Below, in pieces: positions 25,931 to 34,321 of a DNA stretch of 35,088 bases. The translations under genes were made by a program, and so were the position numbers. Origin of the DNA: Dehalococcoidia bacterium (GTDB lineage Bacteria > Chloroflexota > Dehalococcoidia > UBA2979); assembly GCA_022451865.1 (NCBI GenBank), contig JAKUNM010000010.1, forward strand, positions 1 through 35,088, given 5' to 3'. The notes under the pieces were generated by a model. That model saw nothing but the letters and a program-made list of their open reading frames with translations, did not search any database and was not told the DNA's origin. Numbering within the stretch: the stretch's first letter is position 1; the number at the start of each line of letters is the position of its first letter.

Positions 25931-26007
25931 TGGTAGCGCATACGGGATTCGAACCCGTGATCTCTGCCGTGAGAGGGCAGTGTCCTAGGCCGCTAGACGA
26001 ATGCGCC
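25931..26007 (-). tRNA. tRNA-Glu (anticodon CTC)
   Basis: On the minus strand the cloverleaf is complete. The acceptor arm pairs GGCGCAT with ATGCGCT (first pair G-U). A D arm is present. The anticodon stem CTGCC/GGCAG encloses the loop CTCTCAC with anticodon CTC. The T arm is ACGGG-TTCGAAT-CCCGT. The discriminator A is followed by an encoded CCA. It reads GAG; a TTC-anticodon tRNA for GAA must be elsewhere in the genome. It lies between the gamma-carbonic anhydrase and the 65-residue gene. Confidence 0.95.
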
Positions 26008-26025
26008 ACGTCCGAATAATAGCAT

Positions 26026-26577
26026 CTATCTGTGTAATCGGGGATCGTCTCTCGTAATTTCAGTCATTTTGTTTTTATGAAGTGCAGCAAGGTGGCTATA
26101 AATTTCAGGATTACGGTTTACCCATTCTTCTGATTGACTCCCTGCAATAGTTCGTTTTACAACTGCAGGGGCACCAACAACCAACATTTCTGCAGGGACA
26201 TCAAGATCTGGAAGTACCACAGCACCAGCAGCAACCAGAGTACGCGAACCAATATTACATCCATCCAAAATCAATGCACCATTCCCTATAAGAGCACCTT
26301 CGCCAATTGTTGCACCATGAACCACACAATTATGTGCAATAGAAGCTTTTTTACCTATTAAAACCGGAAATCCATCTCTCCCATGAATAATGGCACCATC
26401 TTGAATATTCGCATCCTGAGCAATATGTATGTAGTTTGTATCGCCGCGCACTACTGCGCCATACCAAATTGAGACTCCTGATTCAATTCTTACATCACCC
26501 ACTACACTGGCGGTTGGGGCGATAAATGCAGAAGGATCAATTTGTGGAACTTTATCTCCTATGGCAAAGATTGGCAT
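26026..26577 (-). CDS. Gamma-type carbonic anhydrase family protein
   Basis: This is a left-handed beta-helix hexapeptide protein of the gamma-carbonic anhydrase/YrdA group. Repeats of the [LIV]-G-x4 type run through most of its 183 residues (PSAFIAPTASVVGDVRIESG, IGEGALIGNGALI). The three zinc-ligand His of the family are present at 65, 82 and 87 (IIHGRDG, SIAHNCVVHG). Many members bind metal without proven anhydrase activity, so the activity is uncertain. I start at the ATG at 26577: AGGAG is five bases upstream, while the earlier GTG overlaps that site. relA lies 31 bases upstream. Confidence 0.9.
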   Translation of the reverse strand: MPIFAIGDKVPQIDPSAFIAPTASVVGDVRIESGVSIWYGAVVRGDTNYIHIAQDANIQDGAIIHGRDGFPVLIGKKASIAHNCVVHGATIGEGALIGNGALILDGCNIGSRTLVAAGAVVLPDLDVPAEMLVVGAPAVVKRTIAGSQSEEWVNRNPEIYSHLAALHKNKMTEITRDDPRLHR

Positions 26578-26608
26578 TGGCACTCCTAAAATATGTCAAG
26601 GAAAAAAT

Positions 26609-28756
26609 TTAAGATTGAATACGTTGAACAGATATTACACCACGAACACCATCAAGAGCAGAAAGCAGATTAATAAATTCTGCACCACCTTCTGTTTCGA
26701 GTGTTAAATCGACTACCGTTGTCCTGTCTTTGCGTTCGTTTGTACGTACACCTATCATGTTAGCCTCGCCATTTGCCAATATAGTACTTATATCTCTAAG
26801 TAGACCGATTCGATCCCAAGCAATTACCTCGACACGAGCAGAATACATCCCAACATTCAGATCCCAATCACATTCTAACAATCGTTCATGATCAACTACG
26901 CGTGCGAGATTATTGCATGTATTACGATGGACTGTCACTCCACCACCTCTTGTGACAAATCCAATTATTTGATCTCCCGGCAATGGGCTGCAGCATCTTC
27001 CAAGATTGATATGCAGACCTGTGCTACCTAGCACTCTAACGTTAGCATTATCGCCTAATTTCACTAGTGATGAAGAAATATTAAGGATTTCAGGTTTTGA
27101 GTGCTGTGACAAAATCAAACCAAGATGCTCAGAAGAAACATCCCCAGACCCTAATGCCATATAAAGTTCAGATTGAGATCGTAATTTAAAGCTCTCCCAG
27201 ATTTTAGATGGTGTTTTATTGATCGCTAAACGACGCATCTCCCTATCAAAAAGTTCCCTCCCGCGATCAACATTTTCATCTTTTTGTTGTCGACGAAACC
27301 ATTGTCGAACTTTTTGCCTTGAGTGGTTAGAGCCCAAATATCCTAGCGAAGGAAGTAACCAATCCCTAGATGGACCTCGAACTGTACGACTACGAATAAT
27401 TTCAATCGCATCACCGTTTTCAATGATCGTGGTTAATGGAACAAGTTTTCCATTAATTTTTGCCCCTGCACAGCTGTGGCCTAGATCTGTATGAATCCGA
27501 TAAGCAAAATCGATAGGCGTAGATCCTCGAGGTAAAATTAATACATCACCTTTAGGTGTATGCACGAAAACTTGATCAACAAAAACATCAGTTTTAATAG
27601 ATTCAAGAAAATCTTCAGTTCCTTCTTGTTGCCATTCAATTAAGTGCCTTAACCACGACATACGTTCTTCATAACGATAATCTCTATGAGATAAATTACT
27701 TTTATACTGCCAATGTGCAGCAACTCCATATTCGGCAATTTCATGCATTTCTTCAGTACGTATTTGCACTTCAAATAAACGCTGTCCTGGACCGTATACA
27801 CTCGTATGTAAGGATTGATATAAAGATTCTTTTGGATTAGCAATGTAATCATCAAAACCAGCAGGCACAGGCCTCCAAGTTTGATGAATTATGCCCAATG
27901 CTGCATAACAATCACTTACTGATTCCACAACAACTCTTAAAGCGAGTAAATCATGAATTTCATCAAATCCTTTTAATTCATGTTCGTATCTTTGTTCTTT
28001 TTCAAAAATTGAATATAAATGTTTTGCTCTCCCTTTTACTTCACACTTAATTTCCGCAACTTTAAGTGCTTTCAAAAGTTGATCTTCTAATCTTCGTACA
28101 TATCGTTCGCGTTCACTTCTTTTAGAATCTAGATTTTTTGCTATACGTACATATTCTTGCGGCTCTAAGTAACGAAAAGATAAATCTTCTAATTCCCATT
28201 GGATTTGTGTAATACCTAATCTAGAAGCTAATGGTGCATAAATTTCACGCGTTTCTTCAGCGATAGCTTTTTGTCTCTTGTCTGAAAGGTATTCCAATGT
28301 TCGCATATTATGTAATCGATCTGCGAGTTTTATTATTACAACGCGAACATCTTGCGCCATTGCTAAAAACATTTTACGCAAAGTTTCAGCATCAGTTTGA
28401 GCATTAGAAAGATTGGGAATTTTTTCAATCTTAGTAGCACCTTCAACAAGATTAGCTATATTTTCCCCAAATTTTTCTTTAAGTTGTTCTGTGGTTACTC
28501 CACAATCTTCTACAACATCGTGCAATAATGATGCTGCAATTGTTTGAGAATCCATTTTGATATTTGCTAAAAGGGAAGCAACTGCAAGCGGATGAGTAAT
28601 ATAAAGATCACCAGATTTACGTTTTTGTCCTTGATGTGCTCGATTTGCAAAATCAAATACCGCGAGTAACTCGTTAATTCTTTCGACAGGCAAATATGTT
28701 TCGAGTGTTTCGATTAAATTTTGTACTTTAGCAGTCACATTTTCGGTCGCGACCAT
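26609..28756 (-). CDS. relA: Bifunctional (p)ppGpp synthetase/hydrolase (RelA/SpoT family)
   Basis: Rel makes and degrades the alarmone (p)ppGpp in the stringent response. The 715 residues contain, in order, the HD hydrolase domain with AHQGQKRKSG, THPLAVAS and LLHDVVED (His79-Asp80, Glu83-Asp84); the synthetase domain with HLYSIFEK, DLLALRVVVES and SLHTSVYGPG...EVQIRTEEMHEIAEYGVAAHW; a TGS domain (~389-455, VFVHTPKGDVLILPRGSTPIDFAY); a zinc-finger-like LGRCCSPLPGD block; and a C-terminal ACT domain (~640-712). The hydrolase motif is intact, so a bifunctional long Rel is expected. It is divergent from hisS across 84 bases; the ribosome site is weak. Confidence 0.95.
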   Translation of the reverse strand: MVATENVTAKVQNLIETLETYLPVERINELLAVFDFANRAHQGQKRKSGDLYITHPLAVASLLANIKMDSQTIAASLLHDVVEDCGVTTEQLKEKFGENIANLVEGATKIEKIPNLSNAQTDAETLRKMFLAMAQDVRVVIIKLADRLHNMRTLEYLSDKRQKAIAEETREIYAPLASRLGITQIQWELEDLSFRYLEPQEYVRIAKNLDSKRSERERYVRRLEDQLLKALKVAEIKCEVKGRAKHLYSIFEKEQRYEHELKGFDEIHDLLALRVVVESVSDCYAALGIIHQTWRPVPAGFDDYIANPKESLYQSLHTSVYGPGQRLFEVQIRTEEMHEIAEYGVAAHWQYKSNLSHRDYRYEERMSWLRHLIEWQQEGTEDFLESIKTDVFVDQVFVHTPKGDVLILPRGSTPIDFAYRIHTDLGHSCAGAKINGKLVPLTTIIENGDAIEIIRSRTVRGPSRDWLLPSLGYLGSNHSRQKVRQWFRRQQKDENVDRGRELFDREMRRLAINKTPSKIWESFKLRSQSELYMALGSGDVSSEHLGLILSQHSKPEILNISSSLVKLGDNANVRVLGSTGLHINLGRCCSPLPGDQIIGFVTRGGGVTVHRNTCNNLARVVDHERLLECDWDLNVGMYSARVEVIAWDRIGLLRDISTILANGEANMIGVRTNERKDRTTVVDLTLETEGGAEFINLLSALDGVRGVISVQRIQS

Positions 28757-28766
28757 CGTCTATAAA

Positions 28767-28792
28767 GACTAACATGCTAGTAAGAACTAGTC
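28767..28792. repeat. Inverted repeat in the relA/hisS divergent region
   Basis: CTAGT-AAGA-ACTAG (28777-28790) is a perfect 5-bp inverted repeat with a 4-base spacer, nested inside GACTA (28767-28771) / TAGTC (28788-28792). It could be an operator or a leader hairpin; short repeats like this also occur by chance. Confidence 0.3.
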
Positions 28793-28840
28793 AGTGAATT
28801 TTTTTGTTGTAATTAGTATATAAGAATTGGAGAAGATTAC

Positions 28841-30106
28841 GTGGCCAAATTTCAATCTCCCCGAGGCATGAATGATATATTGCCTGAGCAAATGGCCATT
28901 TGGCAACAAATCGAACAGACCTGTCAAAAAATTAGCCGACAATTTGGGTATGAATGGATTGTCACTCCAATTGTAGAAGATCAAAAAATTTTTAGCCGAA
29001 CAGCCGGAACTGATTCAGATATCGTTTCAAAAGAGATGTATGTCTTTGAAGATCGCGGCGGAGATTCTCTAGCCTTAAGACCAGAAGGAACTGCAGGTGT
29101 AGTTCGAGCTTTTATCGAGCATGGTATGTCAAATAGACCACAACCGTTAAGGCTTTGTTATTTTGGTCCATTTTTTAGATATGACAGACCTCAAGCTGGA
29201 CGTTATCGTCAATTATGGCAATTTGGTGTTGAACTCATAGGAGAGAGCTCACCTATTGCAGATGCTGAGGTAATTAATTTACAAAATTCACTTTATGAAA
29301 ATTTAGGTTTATCTAATGTGGAACTACGAATTAATTCTATAGGCTCTTCTGAAAGTCGAAAGAAATACTTAGATGTATTAAAGGAATTCCTAAAGCCTCA
29401 TATCAATGAGCTATCTATTGAATCACAAAAGCATTTCGTGAATAATCCGTTTAGAATATTAGATTCAAAAATACAAGACGATCAAAAAATCGTGTCGCAA
29501 GCTCCTGAGATACTTGAATATATCGACACTGAAGATCGTGAGCATTTTGAATCTGTTTGTAATTATTTAGATGCACTCAATATAAATTATAAAATTGATT
29601 CTGGAATTGTAAGAGGACTTGATTACTACACTCGTACAGTCTGGGAATTTCAACCAACTGATGCAGGATCACAATCAACAATTGGTGCTGGCGGCAGATA
29701 CGACAACCTAGTTGAGATCTTAGGAGGAACATCCACACCTGCAGTAGGTTTTGGTACAGGGATAGAAAGAATATCTCTCAATATGAAAAAAATGGATGAG
29801 CATGATCAAATAAAAAATATTGATGCCTTCACAATTCCACTAGGCAAAGCAGGAGCGATTAAAACAATACAAATTGGTAATATACTTCGGAATGCAGGCT
29901 TCAATATCGTCAATGGAATAGCAGGAAGATCTTTACGTTCACAACTAAGAAGTGCTAACAATCAGAATGCCTCATATGCATTAATCATTGGAGATGATGA
30001 AGTCAATGCCAATCGTATACAAGTAAAAGCCTTAAAAACTGAACAAGAGCAACAGTTACTTTCTGAAGAGGAATTAATTAATTTCTTGAATAACACTACT
30101 AATTAA
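28841..30106 (+). CDS. hisS: Histidyl-tRNA synthetase
   Basis: HisS charges tRNA-His. The 421 residues show the class II start AKFQSPRGMNDILPEQ, motif 2 (LCYFGPFFRYDRPQAGRYRQ), the histidine-specific block RGLDYYTRTVWEF, the GAGGRYDNL segment, motif 3 (PAVGFGTGIERI) and a C-terminal anticodon-binding domain (about 325-415). The GTG start has GGAG eight bases upstream. The leader is under 85 bases, too short for a T-box. prfA follows 41 bases later. Confidence 0.96.
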   Translation: MAKFQSPRGMNDILPEQMAIWQQIEQTCQKISRQFGYEWIVTPIVEDQKIFSRTAGTDSDIVSKEMYVFEDRGGDSLALRPEGTAGVVRAFIEHGMSNRPQPLRLCYFGPFFRYDRPQAGRYRQLWQFGVELIGESSPIADAEVINLQNSLYENLGLSNVELRINSIGSSESRKKYLDVLKEFLKPHINELSIESQKHFVNNPFRILDSKIQDDQKIVSQAPEILEYIDTEDREHFESVCNYLDALNINYKIDSGIVRGLDYYTRTVWEFQPTDAGSQSTIGAGGRYDNLVEILGGTSTPAVGFGTGIERISLNMKKMDEHDQIKNIDAFTIPLGKAGAIKTIQIGNILRNAGFNIVNGIAGRSLRSQLRSANNQNASYALIIGDDEVNANRIQVKALKTEQEQQLLSEEELINFLNNTTN

Positions 30107-30147
30107 TAGTACTCATACGAAACTCATTAACCTGCTAAGGTATAAAA

Positions 30148-31209
30148 ATGTTGGAAAAATTTGATGAACTAGAATTACGTTTCGAAGAGCTCACTTTGCA
30201 ACTTGCCGATCCAGAAGTAATTTCAGATCGACATCGACTCGAAGAAATCGCGAGAGAACGATCGAATCTTGGAGAAATTGTTGAGTTATACCGGAAACAT
30301 CAACAGACTTCTTCAGATCTTGAAGAGGCGCAAATTTTAGCTAATGATTCTGATCCTGAAATAAGTCAGTTAGGAAATGAAGAAAAAACTAGACTAACCA
30401 AAGAGTTAGAGGATTTAGACCAGGCACTCAAATTAGCCTTATTACCCAAAGATCCTGCAGATGAGAAAAATGTAATAGTTGAAATAAGATCTGGTACTGG
30501 AGGAGATGAGGCAGGACTATTCGCTGCTGATTTATTTCGAATGTATCAAAGATATGCTGAACGAAGAACATGGAAAGTTGAAATACTCAACACATCATCT
30601 GCACACTCAGGTGGTTTTAAAGAAATTACATTCGAGTTAAACGGGCATGGAGCGTATTCAAGATTGAAATATGAATCAGGAGTTCATCGAGTACAACGTG
30701 TCCCTGAAACAGAATCGCAAGGAAGGATTCATACCTCCACAGCCACTGTAGCAGTACTGCCAGAAGTAGATGAGATCGACATAGATATTGATTGGAATGA
30801 AGTACGAATTGATATTTTTCACTCAGGTGGAGCAGGTGGTCAAAATGTTAACAAAGTTGCCACTGCTGTAAGGATGACACATGAGCCATCAGGTATCGTC
30901 GTCGTATGTCAAGATGAACGTTCACAGTCAAAAAATAGAGCACGTGCAGAATCAGTTCTTCGCTCTAGATTGTATGATCTTGAACAAGAAAAGCAACAAT
31001 CAGAAGAAGCTGAGGCGCGAAGATTACAGGTAGGAGGTGGTGCTAGGGCAGAAAAAATTCGAACATATAATTTCCCACAAGACAGAATTACAGATCATCG
31101 TATAAGCCTCACAGTACACAGTATCGATAAAGTAATGGATGGAGAAATTGACGGGATAATTGAAGCAGTTAACGCCGATATCACAGCACGAATGTTAGCC
31201 AATTCATAA
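30148..31209 (+). CDS. prfA: Peptide chain release factor 1
   Basis: RF1 ends translation at UAA and UAG. In the 353 residues the ribosomal catalytic motif GGQ is at 230-232 (GGAGGQNVNKV), and the RF1-type PxT stop-codon reader is Pro186-Glu187-Thr188 in RVPETESQGR, so this is RF1 rather than RF2 (SPF). An N-terminal coiled region (about 1-110) precedes the codon-recognition domain. AAGG precedes the ATG. The next genes are a SpoU methyltransferase and prmC, whose product methylates the GGQ glutamine. Confidence 0.97.
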   Translation: MLEKFDELELRFEELTLQLADPEVISDRHRLEEIARERSNLGEIVELYRKHQQTSSDLEEAQILANDSDPEISQLGNEEKTRLTKELEDLDQALKLALLPKDPADEKNVIVEIRSGTGGDEAGLFAADLFRMYQRYAERRTWKVEILNTSSAHSGGFKEITFELNGHGAYSRLKYESGVHRVQRVPETESQGRIHTSTATVAVLPEVDEIDIDIDWNEVRIDIFHSGGAGGQNVNKVATAVRMTHEPSGIVVVCQDERSQSKNRARAESVLRSRLYDLEQEKQQSEEAEARRLQVGGGARAEKIRTYNFPQDRITDHRISLTVHSIDKVMDGEIDGIIEAVNADITARMLANS

Positions 31210-31223
31210 TTACTATTATCGAC

Positions 31224-32018
31224 ATGATTACAAGTACTTCTAACTCTACCATCCGTACCATACGATCATTAAGTATTCGAAAACAGCGAGATACATTACT
31301 GATGGCATATGTTGAAGGCATACGAGTTGTCAGGTCGGCAATAGAACTAAAGCCACACTTGATCGAAAAAATAATTTTAGCGCCTGATTTATTAACAAGT
31401 ACAGATACGAAACAAGTTATACGCAATGCACAACAAGAAGAAATTCCAATCATTGAAGTTTCTAAACAGATATTCCAAAAAATTTCAAAACGTGATGGCC
31501 CGCAAGGCATTGCTGCAGTAGTGAAGCAAGACTGGAGATCTTTAAAAGAGATTGTTCCAGAAAATAATTCACTCTGGGTAGCCCTTACTTCATCAGGAAA
31601 CCCTGGAAATATAGGAACAATCTTACGAACTATAGATGCAGTCGGAGCAGCTGGCATAATTTTATTAGGACCTAGTGCCGATCCCTGGGATCCAACTTCG
31701 ATAAGAGCCAGTACTGGGGCAATATTTAACTGCACTTTAATTCGTTCAAACTGGTTGGAATTAAAGGAATGGGCTGCAGCTACTAATTTTAGTTTAATAG
31801 GAGCTACTGACGAAGCTAGGGATAATTATCAAAATTTCAATTACCCGAACAATACCGTTTTAGTCATGGGAAGCGAACAATTAGGATTAAGCATCACACA
31901 AAAAAAAGAATGCTCTAATCTTGTCGCTGTTCCTATGGTTGGCTCCGTCGATTCATTAAACCTTAGTGTGGCTTGCTCCATAATTTTATATGAAATCATG
32001 TCACAACAGGCATCTTAG
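31224..32018 (+). CDS. TrmH/SpoU family 2'-O-ribose RNA methyltransferase
   Basis: This SAM-dependent enzyme of the trefoil-knot (SPOUT) class probably methylates a ribose in rRNA or tRNA; the target site is not readable. The 264 residues have an N-terminal substrate-binding domain (VEGIRVVRSAIE) and the three SpoU motifs: motif 1 SSGNPGNIGTILRTIDAVGA, motif 2 VLVMGSEQLGLS and motif 3 VPMVGSVDSLNLSVACSIIL. The start is 15 bases after the prfA stop, and prmC begins 10 bases after its own stop, so it sits inside a translation-termination operon. Confidence 0.9.
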   Translation: MITSTSNSTIRTIRSLSIRKQRDTLLMAYVEGIRVVRSAIELKPHLIEKIILAPDLLTSTDTKQVIRNAQQEEIPIIEVSKQIFQKISKRDGPQGIAAVVKQDWRSLKEIVPENNSLWVALTSSGNPGNIGTILRTIDAVGAAGIILLGPSADPWDPTSIRASTGAIFNCTLIRSNWLELKEWAAATNFSLIGATDEARDNYQNFNYPNNTVLVMGSEQLGLSITQKKECSNLVAVPMVGSVDSLNLSVACSIILYEIMSQQAS

Positions 32019-32027
32019 GATCGTAAT

Positions 32028-32957
32028 TTGAGTAGTACTAAAAATATAAGAAAAACCATTCATGATTCAGCACAAATGCTAATCGATGCCTATTGTGCTG
32101 AAAATATGGATGATGCACGTCTGGAATCAGAATTACTTTATGCCTGTGCTGCAGAAATAGATAGGGTAAATGTCATTGCAGACGGTAACTATAATCCAAA
32201 GGTTAAGGATTTAACTAAATTTGAATTATTACTAGATCGTAGAATAAATCATGAACCACTAGCCTATATTCTTGGTCATAAAGAATTCTATAATCTTGAC
32301 TTCTTGATCGGTCCAGGTGCACTAATACCTCGTCCAGAAACAGAAACAATAGTTGATGTAGTACTGAATACTATTCATGAGCATCCACAATTCAATCAAG
32401 AAGTTACAGTTGCAGATATTGGCACTGGCAGTGGTGCAATAGCTATTGCAATTGGCATGCATGCACCTCATGCAAAAATTTTTGCGATCGACAAATCTAA
32501 CGAAGCTTTAATTTGGGCAAAGAAAAATATTGAGAAACATAAGCTACAAAAACAAATAACATTACTTCATGGTGATCTTTTACAACCTCTTAATGTCCCA
32601 ATTGATATTGTAATTGCCAACCTACCCTATATACCTGCTGATGAATTACAATCACTCCCTAAAGAAATTATAAAACATGAACCCGATCTAGCAGTTAACG
32701 GGGGAATAGATGGCCTTGAATTATATCGAGATTTTTCGAGACAACTGCCACAACATCTTTCCAAAAAAAACAATTCTGTCATTGTAGAAGTTGGTGCAGG
32801 GCAAATAATTTTTGTCCAAGAAATATTGTTGGAAAATCTATCTAGTTTCAATAACACACAAATACAAATCCACCGCGATCTTCGAAAAATACGACGTGTA
32901 TTAGAGATTAGGAATAATTATTTACCCGATGGTCAAACCCCTGAAGGACGAGTTTGA
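32028..32957 (+). CDS. prmC: Release factor glutamine methyltransferase
   Basis: PrmC (HemK) N5-methylates the glutamine of the GGQ motif in release factors. The 309 residues show an N-terminal helical domain, the LAYILGHKEFYNLDFLIGPG block, PRPETE, the SAM-binding motif DIGTGSGAIAIAIG (130-143), and the catalytic motif as NLPY (198-201) rather than the more common NPPY. The TTG start is supported by AGGA seven bases upstream at the preceding stop. Its last 25 bases overlap the 3' end of the convergent guaB3 gene. Placement behind prfA supports the call. Confidence 0.93.
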   Translation: MSSTKNIRKTIHDSAQMLIDAYCAENMDDARLESELLYACAAEIDRVNVIADGNYNPKVKDLTKFELLLDRRINHEPLAYILGHKEFYNLDFLIGPGALIPRPETETIVDVVLNTIHEHPQFNQEVTVADIGTGSGAIAIAIGMHAPHAKIFAIDKSNEALIWAKKNIEKHKLQKQITLLHGDLLQPLNVPIDIVIANLPYIPADELQSLPKEIIKHEPDLAVNGGIDGLELYRDFSRQLPQHLSKKNNSVIVEVGAGQIIFVQEILLENLSSFNNTQIQIHRDLRKIRRVLEIRNNYLPDGQTPEGRV

Positions 32958-34120
32958 GCAATTTGATATATTTTTCCTTCAGTTTTAATTGATGGAGCGA
33001 TAATCATTCGAGCTTCGTGAAATTCTTTAATTGTTTGTGCACCACATGTAGCCATCGAAGTTGTTAGAGCACCTACCAAATTCTCCGATCCATCAGTTTT
33101 AGATGTTGGCCCAAATAAAAGTGTTTCTAATGTTTTTGACTGTCCTACTTGAACTCTAACACCTCTAGGTAATGAGACATCAGGTGTTGCCATACCCCAG
33201 TGAAAACCTCTACCGGGGGCACCTTCACAGCTAGCAAATGGAGAACCTAACATAACTGCATCAGCCCCAGCACAAATGGCTTTAGATATGTCTCCTCCAG
33301 TTCTGAGCCCACCATCTGTTAAAATAGCGACATATCTTCCAGTTTTTTCATAATAGACATCACGTGCATAAGAAGTCTCTATAGTTGCACTTACCTGAGG
33401 CATCCCTATGCCAAGTACTTCTCTAGAAGTACAAGCAGCACCTGGTCCCACTCCTACCAAAACACCATGTATACCGGTCTCCATTAATTCAAGAGTGGCA
33501 TGAAAATCTACAGTGTTACCAACCAAAATAGGGACATCTCCCATATTATGAACTAATTCATCAAGTCTTAATCCTCTTAGTGAGCTAGAGACATGCTTAG
33601 CAGTTGTAACGGTTGATGCGACAACAAAGAAATCAACTCCCGCTTCTTTAGCGACAGGAGCAAATTTTTTCGTGTTTTGGGGAGTACATGCAATGGCAGC
33701 TAAACCACCAAGTGCTTTAATTTTTTCAATTCGCTCTCCGATTAAATTTTCTTTAACGGGTTCATCATATATTTTTTGTATTGTTCGAGTAGCTGTTTCA
33801 ATCGAAGCATTAGCAATCTCATCTAAAACTGCGTCAGCATCTACATATTTACCCCATACCCCGTCAACATTAAGTACCCCAAAACCACCTAAATTACTAA
33901 TATTAACAGCAAAATTTGGATCTACAACTCCATCCATTGCAGAAGCAATTATAGGTATCCGAAAGGTATGATTACCCAGACTAAAATTGGGTTTTACTAA
34001 GTTAGGGTTAGTAGTTACCGTCCCAGGTACAATTGCCACATCATCAAACCCATAGCTATGTTCCAAAGATTTGGGAGTAACTTTAGTTTGATCAATTATC
34101 TGTTGAGATGTTTTCAGCAT
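32933..34120 (-). CDS. guaB3: GuaB3-type IMP dehydrogenase family protein
   Basis: This is a 395-residue member of the IMPDH/GMP reductase superfamily without the CBS domains of true GuaB. It shows SYGFDDVAIVPGTVTTNP, IIASAMDGVVDP, GGFGVLNVDGVW, and the active-site loop GVGPGAACTSREVLGIGMPQ with Cys230, which attacks the purine ring. The phosphate-binding ILTDGGLRTGGDISKAICAGADAVMLGS follows. Cyanobacterial GuaB3 has been reported as a GMP reductase, so annotation as plain IMP dehydrogenase could be wrong. Its own promoter candidate lies in the divergent gap before metG. Confidence 0.88.
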   Translation of the reverse strand: MLKTSQQIIDQTKVTPKSLEHSYGFDDVAIVPGTVTTNPNLVKPNFSLGNHTFRIPIIASAMDGVVDPNFAVNISNLGGFGVLNVDGVWGKYVDADAVLDEIANASIETATRTIQKIYDEPVKENLIGERIEKIKALGGLAAIACTPQNTKKFAPVAKEAGVDFFVVASTVTTAKHVSSSLRGLRLDELVHNMGDVPILVGNTVDFHATLELMETGIHGVLVGVGPGAACTSREVLGIGMPQVSATIETSYARDVYYEKTGRYVAILTDGGLRTGGDISKAICAGADAVMLGSPFASCEGAPGRGFHWGMATPDVSLPRGVRVQVGQSKTLETLLFGPTSKTDGSENLVGALTTSMATCGAQTIKEFHEARMIIAPSIKTEGKIYQIAQTRPSGV

Positions 34121-34176
34121 TACACCCTCGGTTAATTAATGCAAATGATTATCAAAATTACAAATGCTGTAGCGTG

Positions 34177-34205
34177 AGAGTATCGTTCGGAGCCTTGTCG
34201 GTCAA
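34177..34205 (-). promoter_or_regulatory. Promoter candidate for guaB3
   Basis: On the minus strand TTGACC (34205-34200) is followed after 17 bases by TACTCT (34182-34177). The -35 match is good (five of six) and the -10 is poor (three of six). Position in a 201-base divergent gap supports it. Confidence 0.3.
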
Positions 34206-34219
34206 ACTTATCGAATAGA

Positions 34220-34247
34220 TTGACTTGAATTAAGATAAATATAGGAT
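34220..34247 (+). promoter_or_regulatory. Promoter candidate for metG
   Basis: TTGACT (34220-34225) and TAGGAT (34242-34247) are 16 bases apart, matching consensus at five and four positions. The predicted transcript would have a leader of about 65-70 bases containing the hairpin at 34290-34310. Confidence 0.35.
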
Positions 34248-34289
34248 TGCCAGAAAAAAGAATTTTTAATCAAGACTATTTATTTCGTG

Positions 34290-34310
34290 AGCACACCACT
34301 CAGAAGTGCT
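34290..34310 (+). promoter_or_regulatory. Leader hairpin directly before the metG ribosome site
   Basis: AGCAC (34290-34294) pairs with GTGCT (34306-34310), directly followed by AGGA (34311-34314, the likely ribosome site) and seven T before the ATG. A rival stem CACT-CAGA-AGTG (34297-34308) shares bases with it. The stems are short; this could tune translation or early termination, or be chance. Confidence 0.3.
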
Positions 34311-34321
34311 AGGATTTTTTT

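Noticed and set aside
28757-28840. T-box leader for hisS
   Set aside because: The gap is only 84 bases and shows no T-box sequence; such leaders need roughly 200 bases or more.
33414-33431. 8-bp inverted repeat GTACTTCT-CT-AGAAGTAC in guaB3
   Set aside because: Arms of this length are expected by chance a few times in 35 kb, and it encodes the conserved active-site loop.
34121-34321. T-box or SAM riboswitch upstream of metG
   Set aside because: After the likely promoter only about 70 bases remain, with no conserved T-box or S-box segments.
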